64,000 nucleotides of DNA from Sulfolobus islandicus Y.N.15.51 (GTDB taxonomy: Archaea > Thermoproteota > Thermoprotei_A > Sulfolobales > Sulfolobaceae), in NCBI RefSeq assembly GCF_000022485.1, contig NC_012623.1, forward strand, positions 2,506,501 through 2,570,500. The letters are read 5' to 3'. Numbering within the stretch: the stretch's first letter is position 1; each line of letters begins with the position of its first letter. Position numbers and translations under genes: made by a program. Below, one piece after another: positions 11,201 to 20,538 of the stretch. Under the pieces are notes generated by a model. The model was not told the origin of the DNA and ran no database searches. It saw nothing but the letters and a program-made list of their open reading frames with translations.

Positions 11201-12190
11201 TTGGAATATTATGCAATAGTACATAACGATTTTGATGGAACAGCATCTGCAGCCGTTTACGCTAGGGCAATTAAATCATTACCTAAAAATGTATTTTTTA
11301 CAGAGCCAAACAAATTGCATTCACTTCTAGCTTCATTAGAGTTAAGAGGAGTATATAACGTTATGATAGCAGATTTGGGAATAAATGCCAGTACTTTTAA
11401 TGAAATTATAAGGAATTTGAAAAAACTCATTGACCAAGGTGCTAACGTGGAGTGGTTTGATCATCACGTTTGGAAGGATGAATGGAAAGAGGAATTGAAA
11501 AAAATCGGCGTTTCAGTATATCACGATACTTCGACATGTGGTGCAGGAGTTATATATAAATATAAGAATCCTAATGATGAGTTTTCTAGGAGATTGTCTT
11601 CAGCAGACTGTTCAGTTGATATATGGCTTCATGATGATCCAATGGGAGAAAAATTAAGAAGAATAGTTGAGAATAACAAGGATTACTCATGGAAAAATGA
11701 GCTAATAAAAATGTTTTATAACGGAATATTGTGGGATGATACATTTGATAAGATGTTAGAGGAAGTAGTTTCCAGAGAGTTAGAGGGTTATAAAAAAGTA
11801 ATGAAGAGTTATAAGTTAATACAAATTAACGGTCATAAAGTTGTTGTAGCAGTAAGGTGGAAAGGTCCTCCAGATATAAGCTATGCTTCACAGTTTTTGA
11901 TGACTAGAACTGATGCTTCAGTTTTTGTATCAGCAAATGGAAAAAGTATTTCTTTTAGAAGTAAGGAGATTGATGTTAGACAGTTTGCTGTTAAGTTAGG
12001 AGGAGGAGGGCATCCCTTAGCAGCTGGTGCACAACTAAAAGTTCCCATAATATATAGGTTTTTAAATAGGATTGGAATTAAGGGTCCCATGCTAAATTGG
12101 GTTACTAAAATCGTTCAGAATACCATAGCAGACGTTGGTTTCATAACATATCAAGAGAGTAAAAAGAGTAGCGCTTCTTCGCCGTATTAA
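11201..12190 (+). CDS. DHH-family phosphoesterase
   Basis: TTG start, 329 residues. DHH domain motifs in order: HNDFDGTASAA (motif I), MIADLGI (II), WFDHHVW (III, the DHH signature) and WLHDDPMG (IV). A C-terminal DHHA1 domain has KLGGGGHPLAAGA. Such proteins are Mn-dependent nanoRNases, oligoribonucleases, cyclic-dinucleotide phosphodiesterases or archaeal RecJ relatives; the exact substrate is not readable. It overlaps the metallophosphoesterase gene by four bases, tail to tail. Confidence 0.85.
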   Translation: MEYYAIVHNDFDGTASAAVYARAIKSLPKNVFFTEPNKLHSLLASLELRGVYNVMIADLGINASTFNEIIRNLKKLIDQGANVEWFDHHVWKDEWKEELKKIGVSVYHDTSTCGAGVIYKYKNPNDEFSRRLSSADCSVDIWLHDDPMGEKLRRIVENNKDYSWKNELIKMFYNGILWDDTFDKMLEEVVSRELEGYKKVMKSYKLIQINGHKVVVAVRWKGPPDISYASQFLMTRTDASVFVSANGKSISFRSKEIDVRQFAVKLGGGGHPLAAGAQLKVPIIYRFLNRIGIKGPMLNWVTKIVQNTIADVGFITYQESKKSSASSPY

Positions 12191-12873
12191 AGAGTGTGGA
12201 TAGTTATAATTCTCTTATTAGCAGGTAACGCTACATTGTATACTCTAACGCTTTTCACTACTGAGAGTATTCTTTTTGCGTAATGTGCGTGGCCATGGAT
12301 TGCTATATTTGGTAAACAATCTTTTCCCTTAGTTGATAACTCCTCTAAAACTCTATATCCCAAGTGTGGATATACACTTTTTCTTTCACCGAATACTGTT
12401 TCAAAGGTACTGGCGTAATGAGTTAAAAGAATTTTGATATCTGCCTTAGAGTTACAACTCATTTCAGTGATTTTTTCTAACCTTTTCATATAAAGGTCTT
12501 CAGTTATCCCGTTGCTTGTTTGCCATAATGTTGGCTTTTCCAGAACTCCTTCACTACCAATTATTATAAGTTTTCTATTCTCTATCTTGATTTCTACTTT
12601 TTCATCCTCTAGCCAAATTATATCGCTATAATTTTCTCTATAAAATTTTCTATTTTCTATAAAATCTTCATTACCAAAAATTGAAACTATTTGCTTTACT
12701 CTATTTTTTAGAGCGTTATATACGGGAGTAAAATGTAGATACTCACCTCTCTCAACTAGATCTCCAGCTAATAATGCTAAATCAGCCTTGATATTCCCGA
12801 GTTCTCGTAAGGCTAAGAAGAATTCGGTTAAATACCTAGGTGAGTGTATGTCAGAGGTTGATATGATAAGCAT
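12187..12873 (-). CDS. Calcineurin-like metallophosphoesterase
   Basis: 228 residues. Metal-ligand motifs in order: STSDIHSPRY, LLAGDLVERGE, IFGNEDFIENR (the usual GNHD reads GNED), LLTHYAS and HGHAHY. The Glu for His change at GNxD is shared by some archaeal members. Substrate unknown; a phosphodiesterase or nucleotide phosphatase is likely. It diverges from the DUF763 gene across a 31-base region containing an ATATATATA stretch that may serve both promoters. Confidence 0.82.
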   Translation of the reverse strand: MLIISTSDIHSPRYLTEFFLALRELGNIKADLALLAGDLVERGEYLHFTPVYNALKNRVKQIVSIFGNEDFIENRKFYRENYSDIIWLEDEKVEIKIENRKLIIIGSEGVLEKPTLWQTSNGITEDLYMKRLEKITEMSCNSKADIKILLTHYASTFETVFGERKSVYPHLGYRVLEELSTKGKDCLPNIAIHGHAHYAKRILSVVKSVRVYNVALPANKRIITIHTL

Positions 12874-12904
12874 ATATATACCTTATCTTCAGAACTTATA
12901 AAGT

Positions 12905-14044
12905 ATGGAAGTAGAGGGAATAGCTGACTTACCGCTTCATACTGGTCATGTTCCCCCGTGGTTAGTTCCCATTATGAAAAGGTTAGCTAAGGCCATAGTT
13001 GAAATAATGATTCTTGAATTAGGTCCTCAAAAGGTTGTAGAGAGGTTTTCGAATCCCTTGTGGTTTCAAGGTTTCAATAACATTATTGGAATGGATTGGG
13101 ATTCCTCTGGCTCTACAACCGTAACATTAGGTATTTTGAAGGACATTACAAACCCTAAAGTTCATGGTTTTGCTGTGCTGGGAGGTAAAGGCAAAAATGC
13201 TCTAAAGGTTCCAGATGAGGTAGATATGTTAATTTTTGATGTAGATAAGAATAAAATTAAAAATATAAGTAAAATAGTAGCAAAAGTTGATTCAACCTTG
13301 GTTCAAGATGGACATCAACTCTATCATCACACCATGCTTGTAACCGAGGACGGAAAATGGAGCGTAATCCAGCAAGGCATGAATTTAGAAATAAAGTTCG
13401 CTAGGAGATATCATTGGAAAGAGACTGATAATTTTGTGGTAGAACCTCATTCTGCAATATCTGGTATTAAGACTAATGTTGTAGTTAACGCAATAGATAG
13501 AGATAAGGATAGGACAAGGAAGTTAATATTAGATTTGCTGAGGGAGAATCCCAATAAGATAGTCTCCTTATATACTCAAGCGATGGCTATGCTTAAAGGT
13601 CAATCAACTTTAGACATGTGGATAAAAGGAGGATCAATAGCGTTCGTATCCAAAGAGGCTAGATTAATTTACATGAAGCCCGTGGATGTTAATAGAATCA
13701 AACAAGTACTAAGAGAAATGTATGAATCTAACCCACTTACATTTGAGGAAGCACTAATTAATGGTTTAGGTCCCTCCACAGCTAGGGCGTTGTACTTAAT
13801 AGCAGATCTAATATATAACGAGCCGCCATCTTACAAAGACCCGATGAATTATCCTTATGACCCATTTAAGTACGCATTTGCTATTGGAGGTAAAGATGGT
13901 ATTCCATATCCAGTTAATAGGAAAGCTGCTTGGGAGGTGATATATACCTTAGAAGATTTTATAACTAGAGCTAAGCTTGAAGAAGGCGATAAACGATTAG
14001 CCTTAAGGAAGTTAAAAGAACTTTCTAAAGGTATTGAGAAATAA
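12905..14044 (+). CDS. DUF763 family protein
   Basis: 379 residues beginning GIADLPLHTGHVPPWLV, the hallmark N-terminus of DUF763, and containing DGHQLYHHTM, WSVIQQGMN and a C-terminal helix-hairpin-helix-like INGLGPSTARALYLIADL. The family is found in thermophilic archaea and some thermophilic bacteria. The HhH-like segment and repair-rich surroundings suggest nucleic-acid work, but its function is not established as far as I know. ATG start closely follows a TATA-like stretch. Confidence 0.8.
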   Translation: MEVEGIADLPLHTGHVPPWLVPIMKRLAKAIVEIMILELGPQKVVERFSNPLWFQGFNNIIGMDWDSSGSTTVTLGILKDITNPKVHGFAVLGGKGKNALKVPDEVDMLIFDVDKNKIKNISKIVAKVDSTLVQDGHQLYHHTMLVTEDGKWSVIQQGMNLEIKFARRYHWKETDNFVVEPHSAISGIKTNVVVNAIDRDKDRTRKLILDLLRENPNKIVSLYTQAMAMLKGQSTLDMWIKGGSIAFVSKEARLIYMKPVDVNRIKQVLREMYESNPLTFEEALINGLGPSTARALYLIADLIYNEPPSYKDPMNYPYDPFKYAFAIGGKDGIPYPVNRKAAWEVIYTLEDFITRAKLEEGDKRLALRKLKELSKGIEK

Positions 14045-14153
14045 CCAACGAAAGGAAATATAAATCCAGAACGAGAATAGTCGTTAAGTCAAGTGATCTG
14101 AGCTACAAGTAGAGAAGTACTTAAATATAATTGCCTACAATAATGTTTTTAGA

Positions 14154-14816
14154 ATGTTCAAATTAAGGCTAAATAATAAGGAAGAAGAGGTATTTGAGAG
14201 AATTAGCTTTACTGCAGAACTAATAGGTGAAGCAGTTAAGATTTTGCAAAACGAAGTAAATCACGTAAGAAAGGGTGAAAATGATCAAATTCCGGCAGAT
14301 TTAATTAAAATTAAATCTATTCACGAAAGGGCTGGAATGCTACGTGAGGAAATACTTTCAACTCTTTATGGAGAAGCATTTTTACCAGACTTTAAGGAAT
14401 CAATGGTAATGTTGACTCAGGCTCTTTTTAATACTTTGAGTTCTGTAAAAGATGCGGCTAGAGCTTTGGGGTCTAGGAAAGTTGATCTGAAATGCGTGAC
14501 AATTCTATCAGACATGTTAATTACGTATCTAGCATTGGTCAATGAGGCATCACTTAAGATTCACGAACTAACGAGGCACCTGGGATCAGATGTTGAAGTT
14601 TCATTAAAACTAAGTAGGGAAATACAAGCAATGGAAAGAGAAGGGGATGATATCAAGGACACTCTTTTGCAGAGGCTTTATGAGATAGAGAAGGAAATTG
14701 ATATTATAAGTATACTACAAATGAAAGATGTGATTATATTTATAGACGATATATTGGACTCGTTAGAAGATGCGACACTAAGTGTGGAAGTATTTTATGC
14801 TACACTAAAGTCCTAA
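14154..14816 (+). CDS. PhoU-like (DUF47) phosphate-transport accessory protein
   Basis: 220 residues, all-helical, with E/D-rich helices such as KIKSIHERAGMLREEI and QAMEREGDDIKDTLLQRL, as in DUF47/PhoU proteins that bind metal clusters and partner PiT transporters. TATA ACTTAAATAT lies about 25 bases before the ATG, so the message is leaderless. Its 3' end overlaps the convergent PiT gene by 12 bases, supporting a shared role in phosphate uptake. Confidence 0.85.
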   Translation: MFKLRLNNKEEEVFERISFTAELIGEAVKILQNEVNHVRKGENDQIPADLIKIKSIHERAGMLREEILSTLYGEAFLPDFKESMVMLTQALFNTLSSVKDAARALGSRKVDLKCVTILSDMLITYLALVNEASLKIHELTRHLGSDVEVSLKLSREIQAMEREGDDIKDTLLQRLYEIEKEIDIISILQMKDVIIFIDDILDSLEDATLSVEVFYATLKS

Positions 14817-15767
14817 TATACTCTTTATTACTCCAAAGATTGCCAATGAGAGTATTATAGCGAAAATTGGGGATGTAGCCCAACTCCTAAATATTTGTAT
14901 TACTTGTTTTCTAACATCTGATGTAAAGCTTCTAAAACTAAGCCCTACTATGCCACCAATTATTGTTTGGGTTATCGATAGCGGTATTCCTAGAATTGTG
15001 AAAATTTCATTTATAACATTACTTCCTATTAATGCTGATGATGCACCTAAATATCCTAATTTAGTTATACGAAATCCCACCCTTATTGCTATTCTTTGAC
15101 TAGTCAAAACTCCTAATGCAGCAGATATACCGTAAAGAGGTATCACAAGGTATGCTGGAGCAGAGAGTAATGCAGAAGATACTATTATGCCTATCGCATT
15201 AGCCCCAACTATAAATGAGGTAAAGGCTGACGAGAATAGTATAAGGTTTTTATATATTGTAATCTGTTTAATAATACGAGTCTCTGCACTTACAACCTTA
15301 TTCAACGTTAAATATAATAGAAGGGAAAATCCAATTGCGACTATTGGCGAGATAACCCACGAGCTTACTATTACCCAGAATTTTACCCAGTCTAACTCTA
15401 TAAATCCATGCGACATTAAGGTTAATATCGCAATTGACGGATAAAACGTTTGACTTAAAGAGGAAGGGATACCTGATTTGTTTAAATAATAAAAGGTGAT
15501 TATTGATGAGGATAATGAGGTAAAAATACCTATAGCCACGTATAAACTATTTCCATACACTACCCCATAAACACTGTGTAACATAGTCAAACTACCTAAT
15601 ACTACACCAACTAAAATAGAGACCATATTTAATATGTAAGCATATCTTCTTTTTATGGCATTAGTTGCGAACAATATACCTAATGATGTTGCATTATTAT
15701 TAGCTCCTATCACGTAACTGGATATTAGCCCTACAATAAATAATAGGTATTCAATAATGTTCTGCAT
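14805..15767 (-). CDS. pit: PiT-family inorganic phosphate permease
   Basis: 320 residues from the ATG at 15767 (an ATG at 15791 would add eight). About ten hydrophobic helices in two inverted halves. Each half carries the PiT signature: GANNNATSLG near the N-terminus and VGANAIGIIVSS about 170 residues later. Couples phosphate entry to a cation gradient across the plasma membrane. Starts inside the end of the ribbon-helix-helix gene, so the two are likely co-transcribed, and faces the PhoU-like gene. Confidence 0.85.
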   Translation of the reverse strand: MQNIIEYLLFIVGLISSYVIGANNNATSLGILFATNAIKRRYAYILNMVSILVGVVLGSLTMLHSVYGVVYGNSLYVAIGIFTSLSSSIITFYYLNKSGIPSSLSQTFYPSIAILTLMSHGFIELDWVKFWVIVSSWVISPIVAIGFSLLLYLTLNKVVSAETRIIKQITIYKNLILFSSAFTSFIVGANAIGIIVSSALLSAPAYLVIPLYGISAALGVLTSQRIAIRVGFRITKLGYLGASSALIGSNVINEIFTILGIPLSITQTIIGGIVGLSFRSFTSDVRKQVIQIFRSWATSPIFAIILSLAIFGVIKSILGL

Positions 15768-15981
15768 TGAGATTATTATTGTGATTGCCATTTCTTTTCA
15801 GATACCCTAAATAGTAGATTATAGCATCTCTTATAAAATCGCTTCTGTTAGTATATCCTAAATTCCTTGCAACATTATCAACTTCTTTTATAAATTCGTT
15901 CTCCAATTTAAAAGATATCGTCACAGTCCCAGTAATTTCTAACTCAAATGTTTGATCATCCACCTTTTTCAAAGTCGTCAT
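15751..15981 (-). CDS. Ribbon-helix-helix (CopG/NikR-type) DNA-binding regulator
   Basis: 76 residues from the ATG at 15981; in-frame ATGs up to 16020 would add 13. The RHH core is strand TVTISFKLE, helix NEFIKEVDNVARNLG and helix NRSDFIRDAIIYYLG. Such dimers bind operators through the ribbon. It overlaps and precedes the phosphate permease, making it a candidate local regulator of phosphate transport. Two TATA-like elements upstream (near 16040 and near 16005) leave the true start open. Confidence 0.78.
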   Translation of the reverse strand: MTTLKKVDDQTFELEITGTVTISFKLENEFIKEVDNVARNLGYTNRSDFIRDAIIYYLGYLKRNGNHNNNLNAEHY

Positions 15982-16148
15982 GTGAATCATAAATAGTATA
16001 TGATATAAGTACATAAACATTTTGTCTTGTTTTCCAACACTATACTTATATAACTCTATCTACTACAATGAAAAATTTTCAACGTATTTCTTTACGGAAA
16101 ATAGGGTGATAGTGCTTAAAAACCTTCTGCGAGAATTAAAATAAGTTT

Positions 16149-18296
16149 ATGAGTTTAGAATTAGAGTGGATGTCAATAGACGACCTAAAATTACCTAGTA
16201 ACGTTATTGATATAATAAAAAATAGGGGTATAAAAAAACTTAACCCACCTCAAACTGAAGCGGTAAAAAAAGGTCTATTAGATGGAAATAGACTACTATT
16301 GACTTCGCCTACTGGTTCTGGGAAGACATTAATAGCAGAGATGGGAATAATTTCATTTCTTCTAAAAAACGGAGGAAAAGCAATATATGTGACCCCACTT
16401 AGGGCTCTTACGAATGAAAAGTATTTAACTTTTAAGGATTGGGAATCGATAGGTTTTAAAGTGGCTATGACTTCAGGTGATTATGATACAGATGATGCTT
16501 GGTTGAAGAATTATGATATTATAATCACCACTTATGAAAAGTTAGATTCCCTATGGCGTCATAGACCAGATTGGCTTAATGAGGCTAATTATTTCGTACT
16601 GGATGAACTACATTACCTTAACGATCCTGAAAGAGGGCCAGTAGTTGAGAGCGTCACAATAAGGGCTAAAAGGAGAAATCTATTAGCATTGAGTGCTACA
16701 ATAAGTAACTATAAGCAAATAGCTAAATGGTTAGGAGCAGAATCAGTGGCAACGAATTGGAGACCAGTTCCCCTCATGGAGGGTGTTATGTATCCAGAGA
16801 GGAAAAAGAAGGAATATACTATACTTTTCAGAGATAATACTGCCAGGAAGGTTCATGGAGATGACGCCATAATAGCTTATACTCTAGATAGTCTAAGCAA
16901 AAATGGACAAGTTTTAGTTTTTAGGAATTCCAGGAAAATGGCAGAAAGCACAGCATTAAAGATTGCAAATTACATGAATTTTGTAAGTTTAGATGAGAAA
17001 GCCATATCTGAGATTTTAAAACAATTGGATGATATCGAGGAAGGTGGAAGTGATGAAAAAGAGTTACTAAAATCTCTTATAAGTAAGGGAGTCGCATATC
17101 ATCACGCTGGACTATCAAAGGCGTTAAGGGATATAATAGAGGAGAGTTTCCGTAAAAGAAAAATAAAGGTGATCGTAGCAACTCCAACCTTGGCAGCTGG
17201 CATAAATTTACCTGCTAGAACAGTAATAATAGGAGATATTTATCGATTCAATAGGAAGATAGTTGGATATTACGATGAAATTCCAGTTATGGAATATAAG
17301 CAAATGAGCGGAAGAGCTGGTAGACCTGGTTTTGATCAGATTGGCGAGTCAATAATTGTGGTAAGGGATAAGGAAGACGTAGATCGAGTATTTAAGAAAT
17401 ATATACTATCTGATGTTGAACCCATTGAATCTAAACTGGGTAGTGAAAGGGCATTTTACACGTTCTTACTTGGCATACTTTCTGCTGAAGGTAGTCTGAG
17501 TGAAAAACAGCTGGAAGCCTTTGCATATGAATCTCTGCTTGCAAAGTCAGTAGTTGACGTTTATTTTGATAGGGCCATAAGGTGGCTATCAGAGCATTCT
17601 TTTATCAGAGAGGAAAATAATACGTTTACTTTAACTAATTTTGGAAAGAGGGTTGCTGATCTATATATAAATCCATTTACTGCTGACATCATAAGAAAGG
17701 GGCTTGAGGGATATAAGGCTTCGTGTGAAATAGCTTACCTCCATTTACTAGCGTTTACTCCAGATGGACCATTAGTATCAGTTGGAAGGAATGAGGAAGA
17801 AGAGCTAATTGAATTGCTGGAAGACCTAGAGTGTGAGCTGTTAGTAGAGGAACCTTATGAGGAAGACGAATATTCCCTTTACTTAAATGCGTTAAAAGTG
17901 GCGTTGATAATGAAGGATTGGATAGATGAAGTTGATGAAGATACCATATTGGGTAAATATAACATAGGTTCTGGAGATTTGAGAAATATCGTTGAAACTA
18001 TGGACTGGTTAACCTATAGTGCTTACCATTTATCTAAAGAGTTAAGGTTAGATGATCACAGCGATAAACTTAGGATCTTGAACTTAAGAGTGACTGATGG
18101 TGTAAAGGAAGAGCTATTAGAATTAGTTCAAATAGGTGGTGTAGGTAGGAAGAGAGCTAGATTATTGTACAATAACGGAATTAAAGGACTAGGTGATGTT
18201 GTAATGAATCCAGATAGAGTTAGGAACTTGTTAGGCCAAAAGCTAGGTGAGAGAGTTGTCCAAGAGGCTGCAAGATTACTTAATAGATTTCATTAA
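16149..18296 (+). CDS. hel308: Hel308 (Hjm) superfamily 2 DNA helicase
   Basis: 715 residues, as in characterised Sulfolobus Hel308. RecA1: Q-like motif NPPQTEA, Walker [16 protein letters not shown] box and LSATISN. RecA2: [22 protein letters not shown] and motif [11 protein letters not shown]. The winged-helix and ratchet domains follow. The C-terminal Hh[18 protein letters not shown] is the autoinhibitory/binding domain. A 3'-5' helicase acting on stalled forks. Coding runs past the start of a small overlapping gene. Confidence 0.96.
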   Translation: MSLELEWMSIDDLKLPSNVIDIIKNRGIKKLNPPQTEAVKKGLLDGNRLLLTSPTGSGKTLIAEMGIISFLLKNGGKAIYVTPLRALTNEKYLTFKDWESIGFKVAMTSGDYDTDDAWLKNYDIIITTYEKLDSLWRHRPDWLNEANYFVLDELHYLNDPERGPVVESVTIRAKRRNLLALSATISNYKQIAKWLGAESVATNWRPVPLMEGVMYPERKKKEYTILFRDNTARKVHGDDAIIAYTLDSLSKNGQVLVFRNSRKMAESTALKIANYMNFVSLDEKAISEILKQLDDIEEGGSDEKELLKSLISKGVAYHHAGLSKALRDIIEESFRKRKIKVIVATPTLAAGINLPARTVIIGDIYRFNRKIVGYYDEIPVMEYKQMSGRAGRPGFDQIGESIIVVRDKEDVDRVFKKYILSDVEPIESKLGSERAFYTFLLGILSAEGSLSEKQLEAFAYESLLAKSVVDVYFDRAIRWLSEHSFIREENNTFTLTNFGKRVADLYINPFTADIIRKGLEGYKASCEIAYLHLLAFTPDGPLVSVGRNEEEELIELLEDLECELLVEEPYEEDEYSLYLNALKVALIMKDWIDEVDEDTILGKYNIGSGDLRNIVETMDWLTYSAYHLSKELRLDDHSDKLRILNLRVTDGVKEELLELVQIGGVGRKRARLLYNNGIKGLGDVVMNPDRVRNLLGQKLGERVVQEAARLLNRFH

Positions 18297-18432
18297 TTTG
18301 CCAAACGGAGAAATATTCATTGTAAGGGATGAGTGTAATACATTAAAAAGGCTTAGGCTAATCCTTTTAGCCTTGGGTCAAGAGGTACAACTTAACAATT
18401 GTGAAGAGTTGATTTGTAGAAAAAAGATTTGA
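18247..18432 (+). CDS. Small hypothetical protein overlapping the hel308 3' end
   Basis: 61 residues from a GTG inside hel308, in another frame. A TTG at 18298, just after the hel308 stop, would leave about 44. The part beyond hel308 ([27 protein letters not shown]) has a convincing alpha/beta composition, so a small gene here is plausible. It ends where the convergent carboxyltransferase gene ends. No family recognised. Confidence 0.45.
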   Translation: MRELSKRLQDYLIDFINLPNGEIFIVRDECNTLKRLRLILLALGQEVQLNNCEELICRKKI

Positions 18433-20004
18433 TCAGAGAGGTATGTTGCCATGTTTCTTGGGGTATCTGAATTCCCTCTTATTTCTTAACATTTCTAATC
18501 CTCTAGCTATTACCTTTCTGGTGTCCTTAGGCTCAATGACGTCATCTATTAAACCTTTCTCAGCTGCCCAATAAGGATTAGCGAACAATTTCTTGTATTC
18601 TGTAATTTTTTGTTTCAAGAGTTCCTCTGGATTTTGAGCACTTTGTATTTCCCTTCTATATAATATTCTAACTGCACCTTCTGGACCAGTTACAGCTATC
18701 TCCGCAGAAGGCCAAGCATAAACTAAATCAGCACCTAAACTTTTAATGCTCATTGCAATATGAGCACCACCATAAGACCTTCTTACAATAACCGTAATTT
18801 TTGGTACTGTGGCCTCAGCGAATGCGTATAACATTTTAGCACCATGCCTTATTATCCCTTTATACTCTTGGTCCGTCCCTGGAACATATCCTGGAGTGTC
18901 AACTAAGCTTATTACCGGTATATTGAACGCATCGCAGAATCTGATAAATCTAGCAGCCTTATCCGCAGCGTCAATATCTATTGCTCCTCCATAATATGCT
19001 GAATTATTTGCGACAATTCCCACAACGTTCCCATTTATCCTTCCAAATCCCACAGTAATATTTTGTGCCCACAATTTGTGAACTTCCAGGAATTCGCTAT
19101 TGTCAACTATATTGTATATTAAGTCCCTTATATCAAATGGTTTTACTGAGTCTGTAGGTACAATCGATTCAGCACTCTGCACTGCCCTATCAGCAGGATC
19201 ACCGGTATCAACATATGGAGGTTCTTCCATATTGTTTGAAGGCAAGTAAGACAATAACCTCTTAGTTATGTTTATTGCATCTTGTTCATTTACAGCCACA
19301 AAGTGAACTACTCCAGATTTTGTTGCGTGTATTATTGCACCACCTAGGTCTTGATAACTCACTTCTTCGCCTATTGACACTTTAGTAATCTCTGGTCCGG
19401 TTACAAACATGTAATATGCGTCTCCTTTTATCATTATTAAGAAGTCAGTAAGAGCAGGAGAGTAGACTGCACCTCCAGCTGCCGGTCCTGCCATAATGGT
19501 AATTTGTGGAATTACTCCAGAAGCCATTACGTTCATCTTAAACACTGCACCATATCCTTCTAGCGATAGTGCACCCTCTTGTATTCTTGCTCCACCAGAA
19601 TCGTTTATTCCTATTACTGGAGCACCAACTTTTAGGGCTAGCTCATAAGCTCTAACTATCTTATTTGCGTGTGTTTCTCCTAGGCTTCCTCCGAGTATCG
19701 TAAAGTCTTGAGCATAGGCGAAAACTTGTCTACCATCAATTTTTCCCCATCCAGCTATTACTCCATCTCCGTAAAACCTATTCTTATCCAACCCAAATTC
19801 AGTTGCTCTAGTAGTGGCAAAAGTCAATATTTCATTGAACTTTCCTTCATCGAACAGCTGATTTAATCTCTCCCTTGCCGTTAGTTTACCTTTACCATGC
19901 TGGAAGTTTATCTTCTCTTCTCCTCCACCCTTATATACCTTTTCCTTTAATATTTTCAAATCTTCAATTAATTTATCCATTGAAGGTTTTTCATATAGAG
20001 CCAT
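18433..20004 (-). CDS. pccB: Acetyl-/propionyl-CoA carboxylase, carboxyltransferase subunit
   Basis: 523 residues with the two crotonase-like halves of biotin-dependent carboxyltransferases: GKLTARERLNQLFDEG near the start, NDSGGARIQEG and GPAAGGAVYSPALTDF in the first half, VDTPGYVPGTDQE and SYGGAHIAM in the second. Transfers the carboxyl group from biotin to acetyl-CoA or propionyl-CoA. In Sulfolobales this enzyme fixes carbon in the 3-hydroxypropionate/4-hydroxybutyrate cycle. Last gene of the accC-accB-pccB operon, 24 bases after accB. Confidence 0.95.
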   Translation of the reverse strand: MALYEKPSMDKLIEDLKILKEKVYKGGGEEKINFQHGKGKLTARERLNQLFDEGKFNEILTFATTRATEFGLDKNRFYGDGVIAGWGKIDGRQVFAYAQDFTILGGSLGETHANKIVRAYELALKVGAPVIGINDSGGARIQEGALSLEGYGAVFKMNVMASGVIPQITIMAGPAAGGAVYSPALTDFLIMIKGDAYYMFVTGPEITKVSIGEEVSYQDLGGAIIHATKSGVVHFVAVNEQDAINITKRLLSYLPSNNMEEPPYVDTGDPADRAVQSAESIVPTDSVKPFDIRDLIYNIVDNSEFLEVHKLWAQNITVGFGRINGNVVGIVANNSAYYGGAIDIDAADKAARFIRFCDAFNIPVISLVDTPGYVPGTDQEYKGIIRHGAKMLYAFAEATVPKITVIVRRSYGGAHIAMSIKSLGADLVYAWPSAEIAVTGPEGAVRILYRREIQSAQNPEELLKQKITEYKKLFANPYWAAEKGLIDDVIEPKDTRKVIARGLEMLRNKREFRYPKKHGNIPL

Positions 20005-20028
20005 TTATCTCACCTCATAACTGTAAAA

Positions 20029-20538
20029 CTATTTTATAACAACTAAAATATCTCCCTTCTTTACACCTTGTCCTTCCTTGATCAGAATTTTTTGCACGAT
20101 CCCACCTATTGGCGATGAGATTACCGTTTCTGCCTTCATTGCCTCAATGGATAACAAAGGTTTACCCTTATTTACTGCATCCCCTTCCTTTACTCTAATC
20201 TTAACTACCCTTCCAAATAATGGAGATACAATTTCTCCTTCCTTTCCTCTAATTATTTCCTCAACTCTTTCTTCTCCTTTTATGGGAATTTCAGTTACCT
20301 TATCTAACCTTAAGAAATCCTGATGGTTAAATATCAAAGTACCATCAGACTCTATGAAAACATAATATTTTTTCCCATTAATCTCAAATAAATACTCATT
20401 TTCCCTATTGCCTGATCCTAGATATTTTACCTCATAATTTTTATCTCCTATTTTTATTTTATCAAGACTGTTGTTGCTCTGTTCATAAGATACTAAATAC
20501 ATATCTCCCAATTCGCTATAAAGTCTAAATAATCTCAT
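20029..20538 (-). CDS. accB: Biotin carboxyl carrier protein of acyl-CoA carboxylase
   Basis: 169 residues. The ATG at 20538 overlaps the last base of the accC stop (TAATG), the natural start; a longer frame from 20589 would run through accC. The C-terminal lipoyl-type domain contains the biotinylated Lys in SIEAMKAET, followed by SPIGGIVQKILIKEGQGV. The usual EAMKM reads EAMKA. Carries carboxybiotin between AccC and the carboxyltransferase. Confidence 0.94.
   Translation of the reverse strand: MRLFRLYSELGDMYLVSYEQSNNSLDKIKIGDKNYEVKYLGSGNRENEYLFEINGKKYYVFIESDGTLIFNHQDFLRLDKVTEIPIKGEERVEEIIRGKEGEIVSPLFGRVVKIRVKEGDAVNKGKPLLSIEAMKAETVISSPIGGIVQKILIKEGQGVKKGDILVVIK

Noticed and set aside
14045-14153. 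Minus-strand TAGCTCAG followed by GTTCTGG, tRNA-like
   Set aside because: No acceptor stem, anticodon arm or GTTCGANNC loop; the spacing does not fold as a tRNA.
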